Source: CALFVT01 sp964513675 (GTDB lineage: Bacteria; Pseudomonadota; Alphaproteobacteria; Caulobacterales; Maricaulaceae). Taken from it: a stretch of DNA of 20,992 nt. Under the pieces are notes generated by a model that had not been told where the DNA came from, made no database searches, and was given only the letters and a program-made list of their open reading frames with translations. Within the stretch, counting starts at the first letter, position 1. Each line of letters starts with the position of its first letter. This document shows, piece after piece, positions 7,866 through 14,965 of the stretch. Both the position numbers and the translations under genes were made by a program. The stretch is taken from positions 1 through 20,992 of the forward strand of contig CAZEOD010000042.1 in assembly GCA_964513675.1 (NCBI GenBank), in the 5' to 3' direction.

Positions 7866-8335
7866 TAATCACGGTGATAGGGTGATCCGCTTAAAATGGA
7901 AAGAGCGCGGTAAACCTGTTCTGCAATCATAACGCGGACAAGCTTATGCGGCCATGTTTGCACCCCAAAACGCCAGCGTATTGCGCCGTTTGGCAGGGCG
8001 CTTGGCTCAAATCCGTCTGCGCCGCCGATCACAATATGAAGCGCATTATGGCCGTCATCACGCCATGACGAAAACTGATTTGCAATTTGGCGTGACGTTA
8101 AATCTTTCCCGCGCTCATCTAAAATTATAAGGGGAGCGCTGGGCGTGACAACGGATAAAAGCTGCGCCGTTTCCGCCGCTCGGTTTTTACATTTAGACAG
8201 ATCAACGCTTTGTATCTCTGCACCGAGAAACCCGCAGCCGCGTGATAATCCGGCGGCGCGTTTCATATAATCATTCACCATATCATGTTCGGGGCCTTTG
8301 CGTAAAACGCCGCCTGCGCGAATGATGATTTTCAT
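7865..8335 (-). CDS. rlmH: 23S rRNA pseudouridine-1915 N3-methyltransferase
   Basis: This 156-residue SPOUT-class enzyme uses S-adenosylmethionine to methylate pseudouridine 1915 in helix 69 of 23S rRNA on assembled 70S ribosomes. The trefoil-knot features are present: LDERGKDLTS (72-81), the cofactor loop IGGADGF (103-109), WPHKLVRVMIAEQVYRA (128-144) and the conserved C-terminal SPYHR. The length matches the family (about 155). It lies 19 bases after rsfS, the standard rsfS-rlmH pairing, and overlaps envC by one base at its stop. Nothing is missing or altered. Confidence 0.95.
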   Translation of the reverse strand: MKIIIRAGGVLRKGPEHDMVNDYMKRAAGLSRGCGFLGAEIQSVDLSKCKNRAAETAQLLSVVTPSAPLIILDERGKDLTSRQIANQFSSWRDDGHNALHIVIGGADGFEPSALPNGAIRWRFGVQTWPHKLVRVMIAEQVYRALSILSGSPYHRD

Positions 8336-8354
8336 GGTCTATATTATTCGGTGT

Positions 8355-8783
8355 TTATGCGCTTTGCGTGTCTTGCATCTCTTGCAAGGATTTCGGCAGC
8401 GGAACCGACCAAATTTTCTCAAGATTATAGAATAGGCGCACTTCGGGGCGGAAAATATGTAAAATGACATCGCCGACATCAATTAATACCCAATCGCCAG
8501 CGTCTTGCCCTTCAATGCCGAGGCTTTTAAAGCCCTGCTCTTTGAGGGCGCGCAAAACATAATCAGACAGGGCGCTAACGTGACGATTAGAGCGTCCCGA
8601 GGCCACAAGCATATAATCGGCAATAGAGGATTTGCCTTGAACGTCGATCTCTATGACATCTTGTGCAGAATTTTCGTCCAGAACGGATTGTATATAGTCG
8701 CAAAGAGCTTTCGCATCATCGGATTCAGACAATAGCGGCGTTTCGGGGCTCGCTTTATGTGTTTCGGTCAGGGTCGTCTCCAT
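8355..8783 (-). CDS. rsfS: Ribosomal silencing factor RsfS
   Basis: The 142-residue protein belongs to the RsfS/Iojap family, which binds L14 on the 50S subunit and blocks joining with 30S when nutrients are low. The core (about residues 25-130) shows the family blocks DVIEIDVQGKSSIADYMLVA, SGRSNRHV, GIEGQDAGDWVLIDVGDVILHIF and FYNLEKIW (split here by variable residues). The first 24 residues are polar and variable, as in other alphaproteobacteria. AGGA lies a few bases before the ATG. It sits between nadD (55 bases upstream) and rlmH. Confidence 0.94.
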   Translation of the reverse strand: METTLTETHKASPETPLLSESDDAKALCDYIQSVLDENSAQDVIEIDVQGKSSIADYMLVASGRSNRHVSALSDYVLRALKEQGFKSLGIEGQDAGDWVLIDVGDVILHIFRPEVRLFYNLEKIWSVPLPKSLQEMQDTQSA

Positions 8784-8838
8784 AAGTTATCCTGATCTAT
8801 GACTGGTATCATAATCTTTTGTAAAAGGCTAACCCCAA

Positions 8839-9426
8839 TTATTTGGTGGTTTGCTCTGCGCGGAGCTGCGTAGACGACATCCCGTTCATGGGCAAGGTCA
8901 GATAACACCATGCGGGCGGGGAAGCCCATTTTAAAATATGTGCGTGGCTCTCATTTATTCGGGCATCTGCCAACTCACGTGCGGCGCGGCCAAGGCGGGG
9001 GCGGATATTAACGAGGCCAGTGCTATCGGGACGAGCTATTACAGCAATTGGAACATGGGCCGTAATGTTTTTCCACTCTATCCACAGCGGCAGTTGGGCA
9101 AAATTATCAGCGCCGATCATTAAGATATAGCGGTTCATATCGCCGCGCTGTTTAAAGCTCTTTAGCAAATCAATCGTTTTATTCGTACCGCGCTCACGTT
9201 CAATATGGCAGAGGCGCATATGGGGGGGCAGGCCAAGTTTGCTGACGCTTGCAGCGCGTTCATCATAGGGTGGCTGGTTAGATTTAAGCGGGTTTTGCGG
9301 ACTGGGTATCCACCAAATTTCATCAAGCGCTAACTGCCGTAAACCGGCGCGCGCAACATGTAAATGCCCGTCATGGGCCGGGTTAAATGAACCGGGGAAC
9401 AAACCTATGCAGCGCGGTTTAGGCAT
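8839..9426 (-). CDS. nadD: Nicotinate-nucleotide adenylyltransferase
   Basis: NadD transfers AMP from ATP to nicotinate mononucleotide, giving deamido-NAD, the step before NAD synthetase. The nucleotidyltransferase signature GSFNPAHDGH is near the N-terminus and the second conserved block, MSSTQLRAE, near the C-terminus. WWIPSPQNPLK and the GADNF segment are also family positions. I chose the ATG at 9426, which falls one base after the proA stop (TAATATG), giving 195 residues. An alternative ATG at 9462 would add MSSKARVKRGHN and overlap proA by 35 bases. Neither has a clear Shine-Dalgarno sequence, so the start is less certain than the gene. Confidence 0.93.
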   Translation of the reverse strand: MPKPRCIGLFPGSFNPAHDGHLHVARAGLRQLALDEIWWIPSPQNPLKSNQPPYDERAASVSKLGLPPHMRLCHIERERGTNKTIDLLKSFKQRGDMNRYILMIGADNFAQLPLWIEWKNITAHVPIAVIARPDSTGLVNIRPRLGRAARELADARINESHAHILKWASPPAWCYLTLPMNGMSSTQLRAEQTTK

Positions 9427-9427
9427 A

Positions 9428-10702
9428 TTATGGCCGCGTTTGACCCGTGCCTTTGACGACATATTTATAGGTAGTCAAATGCTGCGCCCCCACAGGGCCG
9501 CGCGCATGAAGCCGTCCTGTGGCAATGCCGATTTCTGCCCCAAATCCAAACTCTCCGCCATCGGCGAATTGTGTCGATGCGTTGTGCATGACAATCGCGC
9601 TGTCAACTATGTGGGTAAATTTGGCGGCGGCGGTTTCATTCTCCGTTATGATCGCATCGGTATGGCCACTGCCAAAGCGGGCAATATGGGCAATCGCGGC
9701 ATGAATATCGGTCACGATAGCGATGTTTAAAATCGCGGCTAGATGCTCTGTGGCATAATCTTCGGGAGTGGCGATGGTGACGGCTTTATTAAGCCCTGCT
9801 GTTATGATGTCGCCTTTGACGGCGCAACCTGCATCAATCAGGCGCGTTAACATAGAGGGCAGGAATTGCGGGGCAATGGCTTCATCCACCAATAAAGTTT
9901 CTGTTGCGCCGCATACACCCGTCCGGCGCAATTTCGCGTTCATGATAATATTCTGTGCTTTTTCTATATCCGCATCAGCGTGGACATAGCTATGGCAAAG
10001 TCCTTCAAGGTGAGAGAGCACGGGCACACGGGCGTCTTGTTCGACGCGGGCAATAAGGTTTTTGCCGCCGCGCGGAATAATCAAATCAACGCAGCCATTA
10101 AGTCCGCTTAACAGCAGTCCGACGGCGTCTCGGTCAGAGGTGGCCACCATTTGCACTGTATCCGCAGATAGCCCCGCATTGACGAGGCCAGCTTGTAAGG
10201 CGCTATGTAAAGCGGAGGATGATTTTAAGCTTTCAGACCCGCCGCGCAGGATGCAGCCATTGCCTGATTTTACACATAATGCGCCGGCATCGGCCGTTAC
10301 ATTCGGCCGGCTTTCATAAATCATACCAATCACGCCAATAGGAATCCGTTTTTTTTCAAACTTAAGCCCGTTGGGTTGTGTCCAGCTCTCATCACTTTGA
10401 CCGATAGGGTCAGGAAGACCAGCAATGGCGTCAAGGCTGCCTGCGATGGCATTAAGGCGCTCTGTATTCAGCTTTAATCGGTCAAGCATGGCCGCGCTGA
10501 GGCCTTTTTCCTCAGCGGCCCTCATATCTTCGGCATTGGCGGCTAAGACATCCTCGCTACGGCTCCGAATTTCATGCGCCATGGCTCTTACGGCGTCGCG
10601 GCGCTGCTCAGGGCTCGCCAAGCGAATAACATCACGGGCATGGGCGGCGCGCTGTCCAATGTCGGACATATAAGAGAGTAGATTTAAATTTTCATGTGTC
10701 AT
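9428..10702 (-). CDS. proA: Gamma-glutamyl phosphate reductase
   Basis: ProA is the NADPH-dependent second enzyme of proline synthesis and reduces glutamyl-5-phosphate from ProB to the semialdehyde. It belongs to the aldehyde dehydrogenase fold. Clear marks are IGVIGMIYESRPNVTADA, CILRGGSES, LIIPRGGKNL and the active-site cysteine in RRTGVCGATETLL (Cys264 with this start). I chose the ATG at 10702 because it overlaps the proB TGA as ATGA; an in-frame ATG at 10714 adds four residues. At 424 residues it has the family length. Coupling with proB fits their known work as partner enzymes that hand over an unstable intermediate. Confidence 0.95.
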   Translation of the reverse strand: MTHENLNLLSYMSDIGQRAAHARDVIRLASPEQRRDAVRAMAHEIRSRSEDVLAANAEDMRAAEEKGLSAAMLDRLKLNTERLNAIAGSLDAIAGLPDPIGQSDESWTQPNGLKFEKKRIPIGVIGMIYESRPNVTADAGALCVKSGNGCILRGGSESLKSSSALHSALQAGLVNAGLSADTVQMVATSDRDAVGLLLSGLNGCVDLIIPRGGKNLIARVEQDARVPVLSHLEGLCHSYVHADADIEKAQNIIMNAKLRRTGVCGATETLLVDEAIAPQFLPSMLTRLIDAGCAVKGDIITAGLNKAVTIATPEDYATEHLAAILNIAIVTDIHAAIAHIARFGSGHTDAIITENETAAAKFTHIVDSAIVMHNASTQFADGGEFGFGAEIGIATGRLHARGPVGAQHLTTYKYVVKGTGQTRP

Positions 10703-11832
10703 GAGCGGTGCCATATAAGGTTGTCGCGGTGGATAAGGGGGCTGATTTTATCATAGCTCAAAGCTTTAGCGGCGTCTTCTGATCTTTTGCCGATAATTTT
10801 TTGTGTTTCAACCGCATCATAAGCGATCAAGCCAAGCCCGCAGCTTGTGCCGTTTGCGCAAAGAATTTTGACGCAATCGCCTTTCTCAAAGGGGCCAGAT
10901 ATTGCGGTTACGCCGGCAGCAAGGAGGGATTTTCCTTGGCTTAAGGCTGTTCTTGCGCCGTCGTCAATCCAGATGTCACCGGAAGGCTTCAGCGTGCCGG
11001 CGATCCATTGCTGGCGCGCATTTTTAGGCGTAGTGGCGGCGCGAAACCAACTTGCCATATCGCCGCTACGTAGACGGCTAAGAGGGGCGGGCGCGCGGCC
11101 ATCCATCACCGCCATATGGCAGCCTGCACCTGTTGCGATTTGTGCCGCGAGTAATTTGGTTGCCATGCCGCCGCTGCCAAGGCCGGCGCTGCTATTGGCA
11201 TCGCCGCCCATCTGCATGATGTCCTCGCTGATCTCGTCAATGATGGGGATATGCGCCGCGGTTTGATTGACCCGCGGGTCATCTGTATAAAGCCCGTCAA
11301 TATCGGATAAAAGGATGAGCGTATCAGCACTCATCATTTGCGCAGCGCGGGCGGCAAGGCGGTCATTATCACCATAACGAATTTCAGTTGTCGAAACGGT
11401 ATCATTCTCATTAATGATCGGGATGACGCCAAAAGATAAAAGCGTTTTAAGGGTCGAGCGCGCATTAAGCCAGCGGCGACGATTTTCGGTATCATGCAGC
11501 GTTAATAGCGCTTGAGCTGTTTTTATATTATATTGCCCCAAAGCGCGTTCATAATACCCCGTTAAAAGCGATTGCCCGGTTGCGGCGCAAGCTTGTTTTT
11601 GGGCCAAGGTGAGGGCACGCCCCATGAGCGACAAGCGCCCACGTCCCAAGGCAACCGCGCCGGAGGACACAATGATGATGTCAACGCCGTCTGAGCGTAG
11701 CGCGTGAATATCGCCCGTAAGGGCGGTGAGCCAATCTTCGCGCAGTGACCCATTCTCTGGATCGACCAAAAGGGCCGAGCCAATTTTCAGCACAAGGCGC
11801 TGTGTTGGCGCAAAGGGGCTTAGGGTTGCCAT
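10699..11832 (-). CDS. proB: Glutamate 5-kinase with PUA domain
   Basis: ProB phosphorylates glutamate with ATP in the first and usually feedback-inhibited step of proline synthesis. The amino-acid kinase domain spans about residues 10-260, with RLVLKIGSALL (Lys16), IIIVSSGAVALG, INENDTVS (140-147), the aspartate in YGDNDRLAA and the GSGGMATKL loop (219-227). A C-terminal PUA domain (about 274-372) follows, as in the E. coli enzyme. The gene overlaps the obgE stop by 13 bases; GAAGAG upstream of the ATG may serve as a ribosome site. It forms a coupled pair with proA. Confidence 0.95.
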   Translation of the reverse strand: MATLSPFAPTQRLVLKIGSALLVDPENGSLREDWLTALTGDIHALRSDGVDIIIVSSGAVALGRGRLSLMGRALTLAQKQACAATGQSLLTGYYERALGQYNIKTAQALLTLHDTENRRRWLNARSTLKTLLSFGVIPIINENDTVSTTEIRYGDNDRLAARAAQMMSADTLILLSDIDGLYTDDPRVNQTAAHIPIIDEISEDIMQMGGDANSSAGLGSGGMATKLLAAQIATGAGCHMAVMDGRAPAPLSRLRSGDMASWFRAATTPKNARQQWIAGTLKPSGDIWIDDGARTALSQGKSLLAAGVTAISGPFEKGDCVKILCANGTSCGLGLIAYDAVETQKIIGKRSEDAAKALSYDKISPLIHRDNLIWHRS

Positions 11833-12902
11833 CCATTTGTCTCTTCAATTTCGCCCGCCGCAATGGCCGCAGACTTTATTTTTTCCTCGCGCTGCGCTTG
11901 TTCATTGGCGCGCCGCTGCGCCACATATTGGTAAACGGCGGAGAGAACAGGCCTAAGCCCCGTTTGCGTCACAGATGAAATTAGCAGAGGCGTCTGGCCG
12001 CAGACGGCTTCAAGCTCGGTTTGGATAAGTTTAATCATCTCTGCGTCAATAGCGTCGCATTTTGTCAGGACAACAATCTCCGGCTTATCCTCTAAGCCTG
12101 CATCATAATTAATTAACTCGTTACGAATAACGCGGTAATTTTCAATCGGATCATCAGCGGCGGCATCGACAAGATGTAAAATCGCCGCGCAGCGTTCGAC
12201 ATGGCCTAAAAATCTGTGCCCAAGGCCTGCGCCTTCGCTTGCCCCTTCTATTAAGCCGGGAAGGTCAGCCAAAACAAACCGCTCAGCAGCCCCAAGTGCG
12301 ACAACGCCCAAATGTGGATGTAACGTCGTAAAAGGATAATCCGCCGTCTTGGGTTTCGCGGCTGTTACGGTTGATAAAAATGTAGATTTTCCAGCATTTG
12401 GCAAGCCGACAAGTCCGGCATCAGCGAGGAGCTTCAGCCTTAGCCACACCCAGCGTTCTTCGCCGAGTTCTCCGGGATTGGCTGTGCGGGGCGCTTGGTT
12501 GACGGATGATTTAAAGCGCGCATTTCCCCAGCCGCCATTGCCGCCTTTCGCGAGTAGAACGCGCTGACCTTCCTCTGTCAGGTCAACCAGAACGCTGTCT
12601 GTTTCATCGTCAATTATTTGCGTGCCAACAGGGACTTTAAGCTCAACATTATCACCCGCTGGCCCTGCGCGGTCACGGCCCATGCCGTGAATCCCTGTGC
12701 CCGCTTTGAAATGCTGCTTATAACGATAGTCAATAAGGGTGTTTAAATCGCGTGTTGCCGTGACCCATACATCGCCGCCTTTGCCGCCATCCCCGCCATT
12801 AGGGCCGCCAAAAGCGATATATTTTTCACGCCGAAACGACACGCATCCTGCGCCGCCATTGCCGGATTTGATAAATATCTTGGCTTGGTCAAGAAATTTC
12901 AT
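11820..12902 (-). CDS. obgE: Obg-family GTPase ObgE/CgtA
   Basis: This 360-residue essential GTPase acts in late 50S subunit assembly and links growth to (p)ppGpp and cell-cycle control. The glycine-rich Obg domain (1-158) is typical: SGNGGAGCVSFRREK, FGGPNGGDGGKGGDV and GGNGGWGN. The G domain has G1 GLPNAGKST (166-174), G3 DLPGLIEGASEGAGLG (213 onward) and G4 TKCD (280-283). After about residue 330 there is only a short charged tail, so the optional C-terminal domain of some relatives is absent. The ATG overlaps the TGA of the upstream acetyltransferase (ATGA). Its place downstream of rplU-rpmA is near universal in proteobacteria. Confidence 0.96.
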   Translation of the reverse strand: MKFLDQAKIFIKSGNGGAGCVSFRREKYIAFGGPNGGDGGKGGDVWVTATRDLNTLIDYRYKQHFKAGTGIHGMGRDRAGPAGDNVELKVPVGTQIIDDETDSVLVDLTEEGQRVLLAKGGNGGWGNARFKSSVNQAPRTANPGELGEERWVWLRLKLLADAGLVGLPNAGKSTFLSTVTAAKPKTADYPFTTLHPHLGVVALGAAERFVLADLPGLIEGASEGAGLGHRFLGHVERCAAILHLVDAAADDPIENYRVIRNELINYDAGLEDKPEIVVLTKCDAIDAEMIKLIQTELEAVCGQTPLLISSVTQTGLRPVLSAVYQYVAQRRANEQAQREEKIKSAAIAAGEIEETNGWQP

Positions 12903-13324
12903 ACCGATAAATCTTTCATTTGCGCGGTTAATCCTGCGCCGAAATGTTCATTTGGCCGCGCGGTAAAGCCTAGCCTTGTGTAAAACTCATCTTGCCCGAT
13001 TGCGGCCATAAGGCCAAGCGTGCAATCTGGCGGCAAACGAGGTTTGATATGTTTGATAAGGGTTTGAACCATTTTATGTCCTAACCCTTTCCCTCGCCAT
13101 GAGGGTTTAACCACAACATCTTGAATGTAAACATTAAACACGCCGTCGCCAATACAGCGGGCCATAGCAATGAGCGCCTGATCGTCATAAAGGCTGATAC
13201 CAAAGAGGCTATTTTTTAGAGCCCGTTCGGCAGCATTCTCTGTGATCTGTCCCCAATTTGCTGTCTGCCTTAGCTGAACAAAGGATTGAGCGTCTGGGCA
13301 GGCGAGGATTGTTTTGACGGCCAT
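12899..13324 (-). CDS. GNAT family N-acetyltransferase
   Basis: The 141-residue protein is a small single-domain GNAT enzyme that would transfer an acetyl group from acetyl-CoA. The cofactor-binding motif A is clear: VVVKPSWRGKGLGHKMV, with the R-G-K-G-L-G loop at 77-82, followed by the motif B signature EFYTRLGFTARP (about 113-124). Substrate cannot be told. It starts 4 bases after the stop of the other acetyltransferase and overlaps obgE as ATGA, so it is co-expressed with ribosome-assembly genes. A GNAT protein just before obg recurs in alphaproteobacteria in my memory, which hints at a translation-related or amine substrate, but that is inference. Confidence 0.88.
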   Translation of the reverse strand: MAVKTILACPDAQSFVQLRQTANWGQITENAAERALKNSLFGISLYDDQALIAMARCIGDGVFNVYIQDVVVKPSWRGKGLGHKMVQTLIKHIKPRLPPDCTLGLMAAIGQDEFYTRLGFTARPNEHFGAGLTAQMKDLSV

Positions 13325-13328
13325 GACG

Positions 13329-13976
13329 TTATTTTGGCGATTGAGTGCGGAGCTGTGTTAATTCCGCCTGCTCGTAACGATCAAGTCCCACTTTATCCAG
13401 ATCAAGTTGCAAGTTGATAGAATCGGCTTTTTCCAAACGCGCCATTGAAAAAAAAGGCTCAATAGCTCCGCGCCTCTCAAAGCCAAGCTTTTCAAGCACG
13501 CGCAAACTCGCCGGGTTATCCATAAACACGCCGGCTTTTATGCGTTTAACACCTAGATTTTGCTGGGCCGCTTTGAGGATAATCTGCCCTGCTTCGGTAG
13601 CATAATTTCTATTCCAAAAAGGGGTGGCGATCCAATATCCGATTTCCAGCATTTCATTTTCACCGGACCGAAAGAGATCCATAACGCCGATCAATTTGTC
13701 CTCACCTTTTTCCGTAACGGCATAGTTAAAAGAGAGGCCGCGATGTTTCTGAGATGTCATATGCATAATTCGGAACTCAGCAGATATTTGCGGGAAATAA
13801 CGCGGGAAACTTCCTGTCATGCGCGCGATATCGTAATCGCTGCCAAAACGGGCAAAGCGCGGCGCATCTGTAAGCTCTAAGGGCCGCAGTGTGAGGCGAG
13901 GGCCTTGGAGACGTTCAGCAAGCCTGCCTGTGATAGGCGCGCCGTTATAATTTGCGTGTTCTGCGTCCTGCGGCAT
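13329..13976 (-). CDS. GNAT family N-acetyltransferase, RimJ/RimL-like
   Basis: This 215-residue protein has the fold of the RimJ/RimL/Acetyltransf_3 group. RLTLRPLELTDAPRFARF (about residues 27-44) is the opening strand and helix, EIGYWIATPFWNRNYATEA (111-129) the acetyl-CoA region, and NPASLRVLEKLGFERRG (154-170) the C-terminal motif. The pyrophosphate loop reads N-R-N-Y-A in place of the more usual G-x-G-Y-A, a small deviation that probably keeps function. RimJ/RimL members acetylate N-termini of ribosomal proteins, but many relatives have other substrates, so no specific role is claimed. The ATG has a strong ribosome site (CTGGAGG). It is the first gene after the terminator-like structure behind rpmA. 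Confidence 0.88.
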   Translation of the reverse strand: MPQDAEHANYNGAPITGRLAERLQGPRLTLRPLELTDAPRFARFGSDYDIARMTGSFPRYFPQISAEFRIMHMTSQKHRGLSFNYAVTEKGEDKLIGVMDLFRSGENEMLEIGYWIATPFWNRNYATEAGQIILKAAQQNLGVKRIKAGVFMDNPASLRVLEKLGFERRGAIEPFFSMARLEKADSINLQLDLDKVGLDRYEQAELTQLRTQSPK

Positions 13977-14002
13977 ATCTGCCTCCAGTTTTCGACAGGA
14001 AT

Positions 14003-14034
14003 AAAAAAAAGGGAAACCGGTGATCCGATTTCCC
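14003..14034 (-). terminator. Intrinsic terminator between rpmA and the acetyltransferase-obgE run
   Basis: On the - strand a 10-bp stem (GGGAAATCGG from 14034 to 14025, and CCGGTTTCCC from 14020 to 14011, one U-G wobble) with loop ATCA is followed directly by eight T residues (14010-14003). This is a strong Rho-independent terminator. It lies inside a cluster whose downstream genes show no clear promoter of their own, so some read-through is likely. Confidence 0.88.
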
Positions 14035-14063
14035 TGAATTTATCGGATCACGACGCGATCCAA
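14020..14063 (-). promoter_or_regulatory. Candidate antiterminator and anti-antiterminator hairpins
   Basis: Two further stems overlap the terminator. A perfect 10-bp stem pairs GTGATCCGAT (14051 to 14042) with ATCGGATCAC (14029 to 14020) across a 12-base loop; it uses bases of both terminator arms, so the two cannot form together. An earlier stem pairs TTGGATCGC (14063 to 14055) with GTGATCCGA (14051 to 14043), with two wobbles and a 3-base loop, and competes with the second. The order is that of a classical attenuator. The pairing is seen directly; regulation is inferred. Confidence 0.5.
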
Positions 14064-14082
14064 ATAATTTTGAAAGGCGTGT

Positions 14083-14352
14083 TTATTCTGCTGCGTTTGC
14101 GAGCGGAGCGACTGTCACATATGTGCGGTTATCGCGTTTTCTTGCAAATTCTACGTTACCCGTTGTGAGGGCGAAGAGTGTGTGGTCTTTCCCAATACCA
14201 ACATTTTCGCCAGGGTAGAACTTTGTTCCGCGCTGACGCACAATAATGTTTCCTGGAATGACAACTTCGCCGCCATATTTTTTCACACCAAGGCGGCGAC
14301 CTGCTGAATCGCGACCGTTATTAGATGAACCACCTGCTTTTTTATGAGCCAT
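14083..14352 (-). CDS. rpmA: 50S ribosomal protein L27
   Basis: L27 (89 residues) sits at the peptidyl-transferase centre, where its flexible N-terminus reaches the tRNA ends. The sequence starts MAHKKAGGSSNNGRDSAGRR, so the functional N-terminus is exposed directly, without the cleaved leader found in Firmicutes. The blocks VVIPGNIIVRQRGTKFYPG and GKDHTLFAL are family hallmarks. GGAG precedes the ATG. It follows rplU after 39 bases and is followed by a terminator about 50 bases beyond its stop. Confidence 0.97.
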   Translation of the reverse strand: MAHKKAGGSSNNGRDSAGRRLGVKKYGGEVVIPGNIIVRQRGTKFYPGENVGIGKDHTLFALTTGNVEFARKRDNRTYVTVAPLANAAE

Positions 14353-14391
14353 GAGAGTCTCCTATCCTTATGAAAGAGGCCAGACGGCCGC

Positions 14392-14703
14392 TTAGCCTTT
14401 GACCGCTGTGATTTTTATCACAGTTTCATTTTGACGATGGCCGCGCTTGCGGCGATAGTTTTGACGGCGCTTCTTTTTGAAGACTAAGACTTTATTGCCT
14501 TTACGCTGTTCAAGAACTTCACCTTTAACTTCTGCGCCTTTAACAAGAGGAGCGCCAACTTTAACGTCCCCGTCCTTGCCGCAAAGCAAAACGTCTTTGA
14601 ACGAAACGGTTTTACCTGTTTCTATATCGAGTTTTTCAACGATGATGACATCGTCTTTGGCGACTTTATATTGTTTTCCGCCTGTTTGAATGACTGCAAA
14701 CAT
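14392..14703 (-). CDS. rplU: 50S ribosomal protein L21
   Basis: L21 (103 residues) binds 23S rRNA domains I and II and helps early 50S assembly. The opening MFAVIQTGGKQYKVAKDDVI and the signature YRRKRGHRQNETVIKI near the C-terminus are characteristic, and the length is normal. It is the first gene of the ribosomal part of the cluster, with a TTGACA promoter and a hairpin leader about 110 bases long upstream. AAAGGG stands roughly ten bases before the ATG. Confidence 0.97.
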   Translation of the reverse strand: MFAVIQTGGKQYKVAKDDVIIVEKLDIETGKTVSFKDVLLCGKDGDVKVGAPLVKGAEVKGEVLEQRKGNKVLVFKKKRRQNYRRKRGHRQNETVIKITAVKG

Positions 14704-14773
14704 GTCACTTACCCTTTAGTCGTGAGAGCCAGAAGCAAGTTCAGAGCTATCGTACTTTAGAAAAATTAATTAA

Positions 14774-14807
14774 GGCCGAGAATTACCTATGACAGGTAAA
14801 AACGGCC
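14774..14807 (-). promoter_or_regulatory. Hairpin leader in the rplU 5' untranslated region
   Basis: On the - strand GGCCG (14807 to 14803) pairs with CGGCC (14778 to 14774), and inside it TTACCT (14799 to 14794) pairs with AGGTAA (14788 to 14783) around loop GTCAT. The structure would begin only a few bases after the predicted transcript start and is followed by an A/T-rich run. It may stabilise the mRNA or take part in autoregulation; the sequence does not show which. Confidence 0.5.
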
Positions 14808-14819
14808 AATTCGCGCGCA

Positions 14820-14847
14820 TATATACAGATGAGTCGGAGGATGTCAA
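14820..14847 (-). promoter_or_regulatory. Sigma-70-type promoter for rplU-rpmA
   Basis: On the - strand a perfect TTGACA (-35, 14842-14847) is followed after 16 bases by TATATA (-10, 14820-14825); an 18-base spacing to TATATG is the alternative. The start of transcription would be near 14813, about 110 bases before rplU. A GANTC site (14831-14835) lies in the spacer. Confidence 0.7.
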
Positions 14848-14908
14848 CGAAAAGGCGAGGTTAAAACTCACCATAAATACGCTTATCCTGAATTGTAAAT
14901 ATGAGTCT

Positions 14909-14940
14909 TAAAAGAGAAAACCCCGCGCCAAGCACGGGGT
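14909..14940 (-). terminator. Intrinsic terminator of the giant repeat-protein gene
   Basis: On the - strand ACCCCGTGC (14940 to 14932) pairs with GCGCGGGGT (14928 to 14920) across a 3-base loop, with one U-G wobble, and runs into TTTTCTCTTTT. It starts 26 bases after the stop codon. It separates the giant gene from the rplU promoter, so the giant gene looks like the end of its own transcript. Confidence 0.92.
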
Positions 14941-14965
14941 CTTTAATGTGATAATTTAATGAGCG

